From NCBI GenBank assembly GCA_030612725.1, contig JAUWNJ010000005.1, forward strand, positions 79,845-143,844: a DNA stretch of 64,000 nt. Reading direction: 5' to 3'. The DNA comes from Planctomycetales bacterium. GTDB lineage: Bacteria > Planctomycetota > Phycisphaerae > SM23-33. The notes beneath the pieces are model-generated. The model searched no databases, was not told where the DNA came from, and was given only the letters and a program-made list of their open reading frames with translations. The position numbers and the translations under genes were made by a program. Of this stretch, positions 19,122 through 28,609 are shown one piece after another (the first letter of the stretch is position 1; each line of letters starts with the position of its first letter).

Positions 19122-19565
19122 TTACTGAAGTTTTTCGACGCTTCCGCCGGCCTGTATGATTTTTTCCTGTGCCGAAGCCGAAAACGCCTGTGCCGCGACT
19201 GTCAGTTTCTTTTTCAGGTCGCCTTTTGCGAGGATTTTTACCGGTTCGCCGCTGGGACGAATCAGATGTTTGGCAGCGAGTGTTTCAGCGTCTGCTCGGT
19301 CGCCGTCGTTGAAAACGTCCAGGTCGGCAACGTTGACAATCTGATACGGCTTGGTTTCGAAGTCCGCGTTATTGAATCCCCGTTTGGGTATCCTTGACAG
19401 GACGGACGTTTGTCCACCCTCGTATCCGAACATGGACGTTCTTCCGGCGCGCTGTCCTGCGCCCTTATGTCCGCGTCCGGAGGTTTTACCCCGCCGAACA
19501 CCGCGTCCGAGTCGTCTTGACGTCTTGTTATGACCGGCTTTGTTTAGTATCTCGTCTAATTTCAT
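19122..19565 (-). CDS. rplO: 50S ribosomal protein L15
   Basis: A 23S-binding protein, 147 aa, with the glycine-rich N-terminus ('RRLGRGVRRGKTSGRGHKGA') typical of L15. Its ATG overlaps the rpsE stop as ATGA. rpmD, normally between rpsE and rplO, has no room here and is absent. Confidence 0.97.
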   Translation of the reverse strand: MKLDEILNKAGHNKTSRRLGRGVRRGKTSGRGHKGAGQRAGRTSMFGYEGGQTSVLSRIPKRGFNNADFETKPYQIVNVADLDVFNDGDRADAETLAAKHLIRPSGEPVKILAKGDLKKKLTVAAQAFSASAQEKIIQAGGSVEKLQ

Positions 19566-20077
19566 GACAACACAACTCCTCGCATTTCAGCGATCTGTTC
19601 GGCATTTCGAAGCCGTTTCAGTGCTGACATACCGGCCCGGAGGAGGTTTTTCGGGTTGGTTGATCCGTAGGACTTTGTCAGTACGTCCCTGATACCGGCC
19701 AGTTCCAGTAGCGGTCTCAGGTTCACCCCTGCGATAATACCCGTACCTTCGGCAGCGGGGATCAGCACGACCTGTGAGGCTCCGTATTTCGCCTTTATCT
19801 GATGCGGGATCGTGCTACCCTTTCGCTGTATGGTTACCAAGGCTTTTTTGGCGGCTTTCACGCCCTTTTCCACAGCGGTCGGTACTTCGTTTGCTTTTCC
19901 GTAACCGATTCCGACCTGTCCATCGCGGTTGCCCACGACAACCAGTGCCGCGAAACGGAACCGGCGACCACCCTTTACGACCTTCGCGCAACGATAAATC
20001 TTCACGACCCGATCTTCGACGGGGCTGCCGTCAGAAAAAGTTTCCCGCTTGTCCTTTTGTCTTTGCGCCTGCGTCAA
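19562..20077 (-). CDS. rpsE: 30S ribosomal protein S5
   Basis: A decoding-fidelity protein on the solvent side of the 30S subunit. About 171 aa with the dsRBD-like 'EDRVVKIYRCAKVVKGGRRF' and 'GNRDGQVGIGYGKANEV'. TTG 20077 is preferred because AGGGAG lies just upstream; GTG 20095 is an in-frame alternative without a binding site. It is directly coupled to rplO. Confidence 0.96.
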   Translation of the reverse strand: MTQAQRQKDKRETFSDGSPVEDRVVKIYRCAKVVKGGRRFRFAALVVVGNRDGQVGIGYGKANEVPTAVEKGVKAAKKALVTIQRKGSTIPHQIKAKYGASQVVLIPAAEGTGIIAGVNLRPLLELAGIRDVLTKSYGSTNPKNLLRAGMSALKRLRNAEQIAEMRGVVLS

Positions 20078-20112
20078 GACATCTGCTCCCTGCACACGAA
20101 CATTTTATAAGT

Positions 20113-20481
20113 CTAAAATTCCAGTCCGCCCTTCTTGGCGGCTTCAGCAAGTTCTTTAACTCGACCGTGATAGGTGTACCCACTGCGATCGAACACGACC
20201 TTTTTAATCCCTGCGCCAACGGCCTTTGTCGCCAGCGCCTCGCCGACGGCCAAAGCGGCGGCTTTGTTTCCACCGTAACCGACCTTCGCGAGTATGTCTT
20301 TCTCCGCGCTGGAAGCCGACGCCAGCGTCTTACCGACGGTGTCGTCAACGATTTGCGCGTAGATATTCTTGTGGCTTCGAAAGACCGTCAACCTTGGTCG
20401 ATCCGGTTCGCCGGTAACCCGACGACGAATGTGTTTCTTTCGTCGTTGTCGGCGGATATTTTTTCTAATCAGATGCTTCAT
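20113..20481 (-). CDS. rplR: 50S ribosomal protein L18
   Basis: A 5S rRNA-binding protein, 122 aa, with '[20 protein letters not shown]' and the C-terminal '[20 protein letters not shown]'. It lies between rplF and rpsE as in the standard spc operon. Confidence 0.97.
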   Translation of the reverse strand: MKHLIRKNIRRQRRKKHIRRRVTGEPDRPRLTVFRSHKNIYAQIVDDTVGKTLASASSAEKDILAKVGYGGNKAAALAVGEALATKAVGAGIKKVVFDRSGYTYHGRVKELAEAAKKGGLEF

Positions 20482-20498
20482 AAGTGTCGTGGTCCTAC

Positions 20499-21077
20499 TT
20501 ACTCGCCGGTACCGGCAAATGCCTTACCTGCTTTCCTGCGAATGTACTCACCAGCATAACGCATTCCCTTTCCCTTGTAGGGTTCCGGTGGGCGTGCTTT
20601 TCGCAAACGGGCGGCGAACTGCCCCACCGCCTGCTTATCAGGCCCGGAAACGGAAAATTTCGCCGGGTCGGTGTCGCCACGGGCCTGGGGAGTCTGAACT
20701 GTTATCGTCAAACCGTCCGGTATGTCAAAAACACACTGATGGGCATACCCAACAGACAGCGAAACCTTCTGACCCTGAACCTGAATCCCGTATCCGACGC
20801 CATATATCTCCAAGCCTCTCTCGTAACCGTTGAGACACCCTTCGAGCATATTGGCAATCAGCGCCCGCGTCGTTCCGTGCAGCATCCGCGACAAGCGGTC
20901 GTTACTTTTTCTCTGAACGGTAATCACCTTCGCGTCCTGGTCGTAGTCCAGGCCAATCTCGGGACGATGCGTCCACGAAAGTTTACCTTTAGGCCCATCG
21001 GTGCTCACGTTGCGTCCTTCAATGACGACTTTGACGCCGTTGGGCACTGATATCGGTTGATTTCCTATACGCGACAT
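20499..21077 (-). CDS. rplF: 50S ribosomal protein L6
   Basis: Near the factor-binding site of the 50S subunit. 192 aa with '[17 protein letters not shown]' and the C-terminal '[20 protein letters not shown]'. The preceding gap to rpsH (21078-21219) is unusually long for this operon and filled with a repeat. Confidence 0.97.
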   Translation of the reverse strand: MSRIGNQPISVPNGVKVVIEGRNVSTDGPKGKLSWTHRPEIGLDYDQDAKVITVQRKSNDRLSRMLHGTTRALIANMLEGCLNGYERGLEIYGVGYGIQVQGQKVSLSVGYAHQCVFDIPDGLTITVQTPQARGDTDPAKFSVSGPDKQAVGQFAARLRKARPPEPYKGKGMRYAGEYIRRKAGKAFAGTGE

Positions 21078-21079
21078 AT

Positions 21080-21219
21080 CTTTTCCACGAATTACACAAA
21101 TTGAAACAAATTACACGAATTTCAAAAACAGATACATTTGTGTAATTCATTCTTATTCGTGCAAATTCGTTCCTATTCGTCTTTATTCGTGCAATTCGCT
21201 ATAATTCGTGTAATTCGTG
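21080..21219. repeat. ATTCGTG(T/C)AATTCGT repeat array inside the spc operon
   Basis: A/T-rich repeats of ATTCGTGTAATTCGTG and variants at 21147-21219, with inverted versions (ACACGAATTTC, ACACAAATTG) at 21092-21125, so the RNA can fold back. The array ends exactly at the rpsH stop codon (21220). It interrupts the otherwise tight rpsH-rplF junction. Confidence 0.8.
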
Positions 21220-21630
21220 TTAACAGACGGTGCAGATGACTTCTCCGCCGACATTTTCTTCACGGCATCGGCGGTCCGACAGAACGCCTTTACTGGTAGA
21301 GACGATCGCCACTCCAAGCCCATCCATCGGCTGCGGAACATCTGCCGCTGCGCTATAGATTCTCTGGCCCGGTCTGGAGGTTCGCTTCAATTCCGTTATT
21401 ATTTGCTCGCCGTTCGGTCCGTAACGCAGGTACACCCTCATCAACTTATCTTTCGGGTTACCGCTATCGTCTCCGATTGCAGCGTAATCTTCGATATAAC
21501 CTTCTTCTTTCAGTACTTTCGCGACACCCTCGCAGATTTTGCTTGGGCGGACATTGACTGCTTCATGCCCTGAACGAGCGGCATTACGGATTCGCGTCAG
21601 CATGTCGGCAATGGGATCGGATAGACTCAT
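21220..21630 (-). CDS. rpsH: 30S ribosomal protein S8
   Basis: A primary 16S-binding protein and, in many bacteria, the translational repressor of the spc operon. 136 aa with 'MSLSDPIADMLTRIRNAARS' and the C-terminal 'GLGVAIVSTSKGVLSDRRCR'. The repeat array behind its stop separates it from rplF. Confidence 0.97.
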   Translation of the reverse strand: MSLSDPIADMLTRIRNAARSGHEAVNVRPSKICEGVAKVLKEEGYIEDYAAIGDDSGNPKDKLMRVYLRYGPNGEQIITELKRTSRPGQRIYSAAADVPQPMDGLGVAIVSTSKGVLSDRRCREENVGGEVICTVC

Positions 21631-21633
21631 AAT

Positions 21634-21819
21634 TCACCAACTCGCCTTTCTCATCCCCGGAACCTTTCCTTCGTTGGCAAGTTTGCGAAGGCAGATTCGG
21701 CAGATTCTGAATTTCCTGTACACGCCTCTCGGACGCCCGCATATCTGGCAACGACGCTGAATACGCGTCGAAAACTTCGGCGGTCTCTTGCTCTTTGCTA
21801 TCTGTGCCTGTGTTGCCAT
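21634..21819 (-). CDS. rpsN: 30S ribosomal protein S14, type Z
   Basis: A 61-aa zinc-binding S14 with CQIC and CRIC pairs and the C-terminal '[15 protein letters not shown]' typical of the short form. It lies 3 nt before rpsH. Confidence 0.96.
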   Translation of the reverse strand: MATQAQIAKSKRPPKFSTRIQRRCQICGRPRGVYRKFRICRICLRKLANEGKVPGMRKASW

Positions 21820-21828
21820 TAGTTCCTC

Positions 21829-22374
21829 TTATGTTCTGAACGGCATGCCAAGGAGCAACAATAACCTGCGGGCCTGTTCGTCAGTACCAGCAGTGGTTAC
21901 AATCGCAATGTTCATGCCTTGAGTGGCCTGTACCTTATCCGGGTTAATCTCCGGAAAAACGGTCTGTTCGGTCAGACCCATATTATAATTACCCTTCCCG
22001 TCGAACCCGCCTGCCGGTAGGCCTCGAAAGTCCTTCACTCGCGGTATGGCTATGCTTATCAGTCGATCGAGAAATTCGTACATCTGACGTCCACGAAGCG
22101 TAACCTTCACTCCTATCTTCATGCCCCGACGGAGCTTGAAGTTGGAAACACTCCTGCGAGCCTGTGTTATGACCGGTTTCTGACCGGCGATTAACGCCAG
22201 TTCCGCCGCAGCCGGTTCAAGACAGGCTTCGCTCTCAACTGCCTTTTTACCAAGACCCATCGAAATGACGATCTTCTCCAGTTTGGGAACCGCCATGCGA
22301 TTCTTAAGACTGAACTCCTTCGCCAAAACTGGAGCCACTTCGGTTTTATATTGTTCAAGAAGACGCACAACCAT
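21829..22374 (-). CDS. rplE: 50S ribosomal protein L5
   Basis: A 5S rRNA-binding protein contacting the P-site tRNA. 181 aa with 'PKLEKIVISMGLGKK', 'GQKPVITQARRSVSNFKLR' and 'NYNMGLTEQTVFPEI'. It is between rplX and rpsN. Confidence 0.97.
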   Translation of the reverse strand: MVVRLLEQYKTEVAPVLAKEFSLKNRMAVPKLEKIVISMGLGKKAVESEACLEPAAAELALIAGQKPVITQARRSVSNFKLRRGMKIGVKVTLRGRQMYEFLDRLISIAIPRVKDFRGLPAGGFDGKGNYNMGLTEQTVFPEINPDKVQATQGMNIAIVTTAGTDEQARRLLLLLGMPFRT

Positions 22375-22388
22375 CGTTCAACGCACCT

Positions 22389-22727
22389 TTAAGACTTCTT
22401 CTTTCCGATTGCACCAAGCGATTGGCCCGACTTTTTGGCGAACCGCTCCTTAATACCGTTAGAATCGACCCGAAACCCCACCCGCGTCGGCTGGGATGTC
22501 TTCGGGTCCACCGGCAGGACGTTTGAGATGTCTATTGGCATCTCTTTCTGTATTCTTCCGCCCTGCGGATGCTGCTTCGAGGGGCGAAGGTGACGATAGA
22601 CGCGATTGACGCCGGCCACGAGGACTTTTCCCCTTTGGGGATAAATCACCAGCACCTCGCCGGTCTTTCCCTTATCGTCTCCGGCAATGACTGCCACCGT
22701 ATCACCTTTTTTCACATGCCTGGCCAT
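22389..22727 (-). CDS. rplX: 50S ribosomal protein L24
   Basis: An assembly-initiator protein of the 50S subunit, 112 aa, with a KOW motif ('VKKGDTVAVIAGDDKGKTGE'). It has a basic C-terminal extension ending 'SLGAIGKKKS'. Confidence 0.96.
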   Translation of the reverse strand: MARHVKKGDTVAVIAGDDKGKTGEVLVIYPQRGKVLVAGVNRVYRHLRPSKQHPQGGRIQKEMPIDISNVLPVDPKTSQPTRVGFRVDSNGIKERFAKKSGQSLGAIGKKKS

Positions 22728-22731
22728 TCTT

Positions 22732-23118
22732 TTAGACCACCTCGCTTGCCAGTGAAATTATCTTCATGAAATTCTTTTCCCGCAGTTCTCTCGCGACAGC
22801 GCCGAATATTCTCGTTCCCCTGGGGTTCCCCTGTTCGTCGATAATAACGGCGGCGTTTCGGTCGAAACGGACGTAAGAACCGTCGCGTCTGCGAATCGGG
22901 AAAGCCGTTCGCACAATCACGCATCGTACAATGTCGCTTTTTTTGACCACTCCACCAGCGGCCGCTTTCTTGACGGTGCAGACGATTACGTCGCCTACTC
23001 CCGCCTTACGACGGGTGTACTGCCCGCGTGCGGTCGAACCGCCAAGCACCTTGATACAAAGGGCTCGTTTTGCGCCGGTGTTGTCGGCTATATCGATTTT
23101 TGTTTCCTGTTGAATCAC
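22732..23118 (-). CDS. rplN: 50S ribosomal protein L14
   Basis: Binds 23S rRNA at the subunit interface. 128 aa with '[20 protein letters not shown]' and '[20 protein letters not shown]'. It starts at GTG 23118, overlapping the rpsQ stop as GTGA. Confidence 0.96.
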   Translation of the reverse strand: MIQQETKIDIADNTGAKRALCIKVLGGSTARGQYTRRKAGVGDVIVCTVKKAAAGGVVKKSDIVRCVIVRTAFPIRRRDGSYVRFDRNAAVIIDEQGNPRGTRIFGAVARELREKNFMKIISLASEVV

Positions 23119-23432
23119 TTCTCAGTCACTTCCTCGGTAACGGCGGCGTCGCCAATGACGTTTCTTCTGGTAACCCGAACAAGCCGCCATGACTTGCTCT
23201 TGCTGATCGGGCGCGTTTGGGACAGTTCAACCGTATCACCCACGCGGGCCTCTTCGCGAGCATCGTGAACAAGCATCCTCCGCCGATGGCGAACATATTT
23301 ACCGTACAGCGGGTGCTTCGTAAGCCTGTTGACTACGACGCGAACCGTTTTTCGCCCGGAAATCGAATCGACCACTCCGGTCAATGTAACCTTCTGTGGT
23401 TCCGATGATTTTTGGGCATCTTTTACAACCAT
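23115..23432 (-). CDS. rpsQ: 30S ribosomal protein S17
   Basis: A 16S-binding OB-fold protein. 105 aa with '[19 protein letters not shown]' and '[20 protein letters not shown]'. The C-terminus is about 20 aa longer than E. coli S17. Translation is coupled to rplN. Confidence 0.96.
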   Translation of the reverse strand: MVVKDAQKSSEPQKVTLTGVVDSISGRKTVRVVVNRLTKHPLYGKYVRHRRRMLVHDAREEARVGDTVELSQTRPISKSKSWRLVRVTRRNVIGDAAVTEEVTEK

Positions 23433-23449
23433 TTGCTTCTCTTTCCGTG

Positions 23450-23662
23450 TTATGATTTCCTGCCCGCATCCCCGGACAACTGACGTTCACGCCGGATTGT
23501 CATAACCCGCGCGATGTCACGCTTGGCCTTGACGAGCATCGAAGGATCTTCCAGCTTCTCCGTTACCGCTTGTGCACGCAGGTCGAACAGATGCCTGTGC
23601 AAGCGGTCCAGTTCGGACTGGACTTCCTCGTCCGAAAAATGTCTTATCTCTTCAACTTTCAT
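23450..23662 (-). CDS. rpmC: 50S ribosomal protein L29
   Basis: A 70-aa two-helix protein near the exit tunnel, with 'LFDLRAQAVTEKLEDPSMLV' and 'RDIARVMTIRRER'. The start is ATG 23662; the upstream in-frame stretch overlaps rplP. Confidence 0.94.
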   Translation of the reverse strand: MKVEEIRHFSDEEVQSELDRLHRHLFDLRAQAVTEKLEDPSMLVKAKRDIARVMTIRRERQLSGDAGRKS

Positions 23663-23682
23663 GTAACCGTAAAACCCGTCTT

Positions 23683-24099
23683 TTATCCGTGCATTCTCTT
23701 GGCCAACCGGCACCGCACCGGCATCTTGCAGGCAATTCTGCGAAGAGCGGCCTTGGCGGTATCGGCTTCCGTACCGGAAATTTCAAAAAGCATCGTTCCG
23801 GGCTTGACCGGAGCGACCCACATTTCAGGTTCGCCTTTTCCTTTACCCATTCGTGTCTCCAGAGGCTTGGACGAAACAGGCTTATCGGGGAAGATTCGGA
23901 TATATACCCGACCTTCACGATGCAGAAAGTGCGTCGCCGCTACTCGACCGGCTTCAATCTGCTTGGCGGTAATCCACCCCGCCTCCAGAGTCTGCAAGCC
24001 GAAATCACCGTAGGACACCCTGTTTCCGCGTGTGGCGCTACCGCGAACACGCCCACGCTGCATCTTGCGATGCTTCACTCTTTTGGGCATCAGGGCCAT
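23683..24099 (-). CDS. rplP: 50S ribosomal protein L16
   Basis: Contacts the aminoacyl-tRNA elbow. 138 aa with 'MALMPKRVKHRKMQRGRVRG' and 'RVYIRIFPDKPVSSKPLETR'. It directly follows the rpsC stop. Confidence 0.97.
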   Translation of the reverse strand: MALMPKRVKHRKMQRGRVRGSATRGNRVSYGDFGLQTLEAGWITAKQIEAGRVAATHFLHREGRVYIRIFPDKPVSSKPLETRMGKGKGEPEMWVAPVKPGTMLFEISGTEADTAKAALRRIACKMPVRCRLAKRMHG

Positions 24100-24939
24100 T
24101 TACTTGCCTTCCTCTGTAGTTCCAGCAGGGGCGTCCTGCTTTGGCGTTTGGGTTTCGGGCGGTTTTTGTTCCGTTACGGGCGATGCTGTCGCCTGCGGCC
24201 TGGGACCACCCCGGGGCCTGCCGCCGCCGGACTGAGGACGACGTGGCGGACGACTGTGTTGCGACGGGCCCGGGCGAGAAATCTTCTCTGAATGATCATC
24301 TGCGCCGAATTTTCCGCGATAAATCCAAACCTTCACGCCAAGCGCGCCGTAGGTGGCAAAACACTCGGCGAAACCATAATCAACATCTGCGTCCAGCGTG
24401 TGCAGCGGGATGGATCCCAAAAGCGTCTTGACGGTCCGGCTCATTTCCGCTCCACCAAGACGACCGCTGATCTGTATCTTCACGCCCTTGGCGCCGGACT
24501 GCATAATCGTCTCGCATCGCTGCTTGATTGCTCGTCTGAAACTGGCGCGTCGCTTGAGTTGCTCAGCCACAGCTCCTGCTGCCAGTTGGGCGTCCAGGTC
24601 CGGGTGAGTAATCTCCAGAACATTGACGTTAACTCGCCGGTCCGACAAGTCTTCCAGTGCTTCTTTGAGTTTTTCAACCTCGGCGCCGCGGGGACCGATA
24701 ACCAGTCCGGGTCTGGCGGTTTTGAGGGTAACCTTGACCTCTTCGCGGGTGCGCTCGATTTCAATACTGCTTATTCCGGCGTAGGGAGGCTGACGGTTCA
24801 GGCGGTTCTCGACGAACTCCCTGATTTTCCAGTCCTCGACCAGAAACTCACCGTAATTACTTTTAGGCGCAAACCATCGGCTTGCCCACCCTCGGGTGAT
24901 CCCGGTTCGAAAACCAATTGGCGAAACTTTCTGGCCCAT
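24100..24939 (-). CDS. rpsC: 30S ribosomal protein S3 with Pro/Gln-rich tail
   Basis: Forms the mRNA entry channel with S4 and S5. 279 aa, against about 233 in E. coli, with the KH motif 'ARPGLVIGPRGAEVEKLKEA' and the C-terminal S3 domain up to 'KVWIYRGKFGADD'. From about residue 222 there is a low-complexity tail rich in Pro, Arg, Gln and Gly. Confidence 0.97.
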   Translation of the reverse strand: MGQKVSPIGFRTGITRGWASRWFAPKSNYGEFLVEDWKIREFVENRLNRQPPYAGISSIEIERTREEVKVTLKTARPGLVIGPRGAEVEKLKEALEDLSDRRVNVNVLEITHPDLDAQLAAGAVAEQLKRRASFRRAIKQRCETIMQSGAKGVKIQISGRLGGAEMSRTVKTLLGSIPLHTLDADVDYGFAECFATYGALGVKVWIYRGKFGADDHSEKISRPGPSQHSRPPRRPQSGGGRPRGGPRPQATASPVTEQKPPETQTPKQDAPAGTTEEGK

Positions 24940-24957
24940 AATTCCTTATTCCTGACG

Positions 24958-25305
24958 CTATCTCGACTCAACCACAACGGTTATATGACTATTACGCTTC
25001 ATAATCGGAAAAGCACGTCCACGGTCTTTCGGGCGCCAACGTTTCATTGTCGGGGCCTGATTCACAAACGCCTGCTCGACGTAGAGTGATTCGGTATTGG
25101 CCTCGGCTTCGTCGGCGTTCGCTACGGCGCTGGCGAGTATCTTCCGAACGAACACCGCTCCGCGATGCGGCGTGAACTTCAACATATTCAGCGCCTCTTC
25201 CACGTCTCGACCACGAATCAAATTCACTATCGGTTGAATTTTCGTCGGACTGATCCGGGCAAACCTATGTGTCGCTTTCCAAGACATATCAATAATATCT
25301 TTCAT
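24958..25305 (-). CDS. rplV: 50S ribosomal protein L22
   Basis: Lines the exit tunnel with its beta-hairpin. 115 aa with 'ARISPTKIQPIVNLIRGRDV' and 'PTMKRWRPKDRGRAFPIMKR'. Standard place between rpsS and rpsC. Confidence 0.96.
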   Translation of the reverse strand: MKDIIDMSWKATHRFARISPTKIQPIVNLIRGRDVEEALNMLKFTPHRGAVFVRKILASAVANADEAEANTESLYVEQAFVNQAPTMKRWRPKDRGRAFPIMKRNSHITVVVESR

Positions 25306-25324
25306 CGGGGTCTTCGCGTTTTAC

Positions 25325-25594
25325 TTATCTGCGTTTCGCCGCCGTGTGTCCACGGAACATTCGCGTCGGAGAAAACTCTCCTAACTTATGTCCCACCATA
25401 TCTTCTGTAACAAAGACGGAATGGAAAATCTTTCCGTTATGCACGTTGAACGTGTGCCCGACGAATTCCGGTACGATCGTACAGGCCCGCGCCCACGTTT
25501 TGATCGGTTCGCGAGAACCGCTCTGCTTCTGCCGCTGAATCTTGCGGAAGAGTTTCTCATCCACATACGGCCCTTTTTTAAGACTTCTAGGCAT
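25325..25594 (-). CDS. rpsS: 30S ribosomal protein S19
   Basis: A head protein, 89 aa, with '[20 protein letters not shown]' and the C-terminal '[18 protein letters not shown]'. Confidence 0.98.
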   Translation of the reverse strand: MPRSLKKGPYVDEKLFRKIQRQKQSGSREPIKTWARACTIVPEFVGHTFNVHNGKIFHSVFVTEDMVGHKLGEFSPTRMFRGHTAAKRR

Positions 25595-25619
25595 TATTTA
25601 TTCCAGACGTATCGGCTCT

Positions 25620-26471
25620 TTATAGTTTCACCAATCCGTAGCGTCTGCTACGTCGGCGACGAATAATCAGTTTGTTCGACGCTTTCTTTTTATGTCGTGT
25701 TCTTCCGCCTTTTGCCAGTTTTCCGGTCGGGCTGCACGGATGTCGCCCACCACCGCTTCTGCCTTCGCCACCGCCCATCGGGTGGGCTACGGGGTTCATT
25801 GCGACGCCGCGAACGTGAGGTCTGCGCCCCATATGGCGCTTCCTGCCTGCCTTTCCAAGCTTGACATTTTGATGGTCAAGATTGCCCAATTGACCTACCG
25901 TTGCCCGGCAGCGTGCATCGACCATTCGCGTCTCGCCGCTCGGAAGGAGCAAATGTGCCCACTTTCCTTCCTTGGCCATAAGTTTGGCCGATCCGCCGGC
26001 GGTTCGTACCAACTTCCCGCCCTGGCCGGGTGTCATCTCGATATTGTGTATGGTCAGTCCGGTGGGGATATTCGTCAGAGGCAGACAGTTTCCAAGTCTC
26101 GGTTCAGCCTCGTCCCCGGAATAAACTTTCTGCCCCGCCTTCAGCCCTACCGGGGCAAGGATGTAGCGTTTTTCGCCGTCGGCGTAGTTTATCAAGGCGA
26201 TGTTACAGGTGCGGTTCGGGTCATATTCGATGGTCGCTACTGTTCCTTCGACCCCGTCCTTGTTGCGTTTGAAGTCGATAACGCGGTACATCCGCTTGGC
26301 TCCACCGCCACGGCACCGACTGGTGATTACACCATGGTGATTACGTCCGCCGGTCTTCTTAATCGGACGCAAAAGCGACTTGGTAGGCGCGTGGCCGGTC
26401 AACTCCTCGCGGATATTGACGCTGGCGTTACGCCTGCCTGCCGATGTCGGTTTGTACACCTTAATTGCCAT
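25620..26471 (-). CDS. rplB: 50S ribosomal protein L2
   Basis: An essential protein near the peptidyl-transferase centre and subunit bridge B7b. 283 aa with '[20 protein letters not shown]' and the conserved '[20 protein letters not shown]', which carries the key histidine. Confidence 0.98.
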   Translation of the reverse strand: MAIKVYKPTSAGRRNASVNIREELTGHAPTKSLLRPIKKTGGRNHHGVITSRCRGGGAKRMYRVIDFKRNKDGVEGTVATIEYDPNRTCNIALINYADGEKRYILAPVGLKAGQKVYSGDEAEPRLGNCLPLTNIPTGLTIHNIEMTPGQGGKLVRTAGGSAKLMAKEGKWAHLLLPSGETRMVDARCRATVGQLGNLDHQNVKLGKAGRKRHMGRRPHVRGVAMNPVAHPMGGGEGRSGGGRHPCSPTGKLAKGGRTRHKKKASNKLIIRRRRSRRYGLVKL

Positions 26472-26479
26472 TATTAGTC

Positions 26480-26764
26480 CTAAAACAGATCAATGTGATG
26501 GTCCGGATGCAGAACAACCACAGCCTTTTTCCAGTGGCTGGTCGTTCCCCGCTTGTACCCGACCCGTCGCGGTTTACCGCGACGATTGGCCGAACGAACC
26601 GTCAGAACCTTCACGTTGTAAATTTTCTCAATAGCCTGCTTTATCTGCGCCTTGTTCGCTTCAGGGTGAACCTGAAAGGCATAAGTGTTCCGCGTTTCGG
26701 ACTGGAACGTGCCCTTCTCGGTTACCAGCGGGCGAACTATCGTATTGTAAATATCGTTTTTCAT
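26480..26764 (-). CDS. rplW: 50S ribosomal protein L23
   Basis: Docking site for trigger factor and SRP at the tunnel exit. 94 aa with '[15 protein letters not shown]' and '[18 protein letters not shown]'. Confidence 0.96.
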   Translation of the reverse strand: MKNDIYNTIVRPLVTEKGTFQSETRNTYAFQVHPEANKAQIKQAIEKIYNVKVLTVRSANRRGKPRRVGYKRGTTSHWKKAVVVLHPDHHIDLF

Positions 26765-26774
26765 CTTTAATTAC

Positions 26775-27398
26775 TTATGCCGACTTGTTGATTAACATCT
26801 CCATCGCCTCGCGAGTCAGCAGCATCTTCTGACGAGTGGCTACATCGAACGCATTCAAATCATCCACCGGGCAAACGGTAATATCCGGGATATTACGAGC
26901 GCTCTTGAAGAGGGTCTCGTCGCTCCCCGCCGGTGTCAGCAGGCAGGAACGATTTATCTTCAAGTTTGCCAGTACGTCAACGATGGTTCTTGTTTTAGGT
27001 TCCGTCAGCGCCAACTCTTCGATTACTACAAGATCGTTTCCGAGGATTTTGGCGAGGATGGCGGAATTCAGCGCGCCTCGTCGCATTTTCTTCGGCAAGG
27101 TTTTTCGGTAACTGTGGGGGGTCTTGGCAAAGGTCATTCCACCACCACGGACTTTTCCGGTCCGGATCGGACCCCGACGTGCATTGCCGGTACCCTTCTG
27201 ACGGAAGAGTTTACGGGTGGAACCCGAAACCTGCCCGCGACCTTTGGTTGAGGCGCTGCCCTGACGACGGTTGGCATGATAGGCTACGACCGCCTGCTTC
27301 AGCAGGGCGACGTTGACGGCCTTACCGAAACGCTCATCGTCAATCTTCAGCGTTTCCGTCTGCTCGCCGGCCATATTGTACACTGGAACTTCCAACAT
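26775..27398 (-). CDS. rplD: 50S ribosomal protein L4
   Basis: A tunnel-constriction protein; in enterobacteria it also represses the S10 operon. 207 aa with 'GRGQVSGSTRKLFRQKGTGN' and 'YRKTLPKKMRRGALNSAI'. Confidence 0.97.
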   Translation of the reverse strand: MLEVPVYNMAGEQTETLKIDDERFGKAVNVALLKQAVVAYHANRRQGSASTKGRGQVSGSTRKLFRQKGTGNARRGPIRTGKVRGGGMTFAKTPHSYRKTLPKKMRRGALNSAILAKILGNDLVVIEELALTEPKTRTIVDVLANLKINRSCLLTPAGSDETLFKSARNIPDITVCPVDDLNAFDVATRQKMLLTREAMEMLINKSA

Positions 27399-27415
27399 CT
27401 TTTTCTTCCGATACC

Positions 27416-28075
27416 TTATTTATCCCTTGCAGTTCGGGATTTTTTGATAAACAAGTACCCGCCGTTAGGGCCCGGCAAGGCCCCTTTAATCAGCAGGAGG
27501 TTATTTTCAGCGTCTATGCTCACCAGTCGATGATTCCTGCTGGTGTTTTGAGCGGCACCCATGTGTCCCGCCATCTTCTTGCCTTTTTTGATGTTTCCGC
27601 CATGCCCCAGGTCGGTACCGTGCCCGCCGATTGAACCGGGGCTACGGTGTTTGCGTTCGACGCCGTGACTGGCGAGTTGACCCTTGAATCCGTGACGTTT
27701 CACCCCGCCGGCAAAACCTTTACCTTTGGTTGTGCCCGAAACATCCACAAAGTTCACGCCATCGAAAAGATCGACCGTCAACGTCGCTCCGACATCGGCA
27801 TCGGCCTGCACGTCGGGCATACGAACCTCGCGGATGATTTTCTTCGGTGCGGTTTTGGCCTGTCCGGCGTGTCCGATTGCGGGTTTGGTGGCACGTCGGG
27901 TCTTGACGTCCTCGAACCCGATCTGAACGGCATCGTATCCGTCCTTTTCGTCGGTTTTTTTTATCTGCATGACAACACACGGGCCGGCGAGAACGACGGT
28001 TACGGGGCAGACGACGCCGTCATCGGCGAATACCTGCGTCATACCAATTTTTTTACCAATCAATGCCGGATACAT
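27416..28075 (-). CDS. rplC: 50S ribosomal protein L3
   Basis: An early assembly protein. 219 aa with '[20 protein letters not shown]' and the loop '[20 protein letters not shown]'. It is separated from rpsJ by 84 nt. Confidence 0.97.
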   Translation of the reverse strand: MYPALIGKKIGMTQVFADDGVVCPVTVVLAGPCVVMQIKKTDEKDGYDAVQIGFEDVKTRRATKPAIGHAGQAKTAPKKIIREVRMPDVQADADVGATLTVDLFDGVNFVDVSGTTKGKGFAGGVKRHGFKGQLASHGVERKHRSPGSIGGHGTDLGHGGNIKKGKKMAGHMGAAQNTSRNHRLVSIDAENNLLLIKGALPGPNGGYLFIKKSRTARDK

Positions 28076-28159
28076 TTTATTCCGTGCTTTCCATCTGAAA
28101 GGGTTTTGACTTTCTGACCGTGAGGCACAGGCCCAAACCCAAATAATCGTTTCAAGAAC

Positions 28160-28468
28160 CTACGCCTTTATCTTCACAAACACCCCTGCCGGTACCACCA
28201 ACCTGTTCAACGCTTCAATTGTGCGGACTGTCGGTTCGTATATGTCGATAATCCGCTTATGCGTTCGCATCTCGAATTGCTCGCGAGACTTCTTATTCAC
28301 ATGCGGGCTACGAAGCACCGTGTATCGCTCGATTCGCGTCGGTAGCGGAACGGGTCCGCATACCCGCGCCCCGGTCCTGCGGGCATGGTCAACGATCTCG
28401 GCGGCCGAACCATCCAACGCCCGATGATCGTAGGCTTCCATTCTAATGCGAATCTTGTCCTGAACCAT
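28160..28468 (-). CDS. rpsJ: 30S ribosomal protein S10 / NusE
   Basis: A head protein that also joins the antitermination complex as NusE. 102 aa with '[20 protein letters not shown]' and '[20 protein letters not shown]'. It is the first gene behind a strong internal promoter, so the S10 operon can be transcribed separately from fusA. Confidence 0.97.
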   Translation of the reverse strand: MVQDKIRIRMEAYDHRALDGSAAEIVDHARRTGARVCGPVPLPTRIERYTVLRSPHVNKKSREQFEMRTHKRIIDIYEPTVRTIEALNRLVVPAGVFVKIKA

Positions 28469-28536
28469 ATCTACTTAGTGTCTCCATCTCACCGCTTTGT
28501 AACTAATTTCATGCAGACAAGTTGCAAAGCCCTACT

Positions 28537-28564
28537 ACTATACCTAATCATTTCCCGGTGTCAA
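28537..28564 (-). promoter_or_regulatory. Sigma70-type promoter of the S10 operon
   Basis: On the minus strand: TTGACA (28564-28559), 16-nt spacer, TATAGT (28542-28537). It leaves a leader of about 60 nt before rpsJ. Confidence 0.8.
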
Positions 28565-28609
28565 TTATTGAGGTGGGTTTTTTTGAAAAAATTATTTCTC
28601 GCTCCCGTC

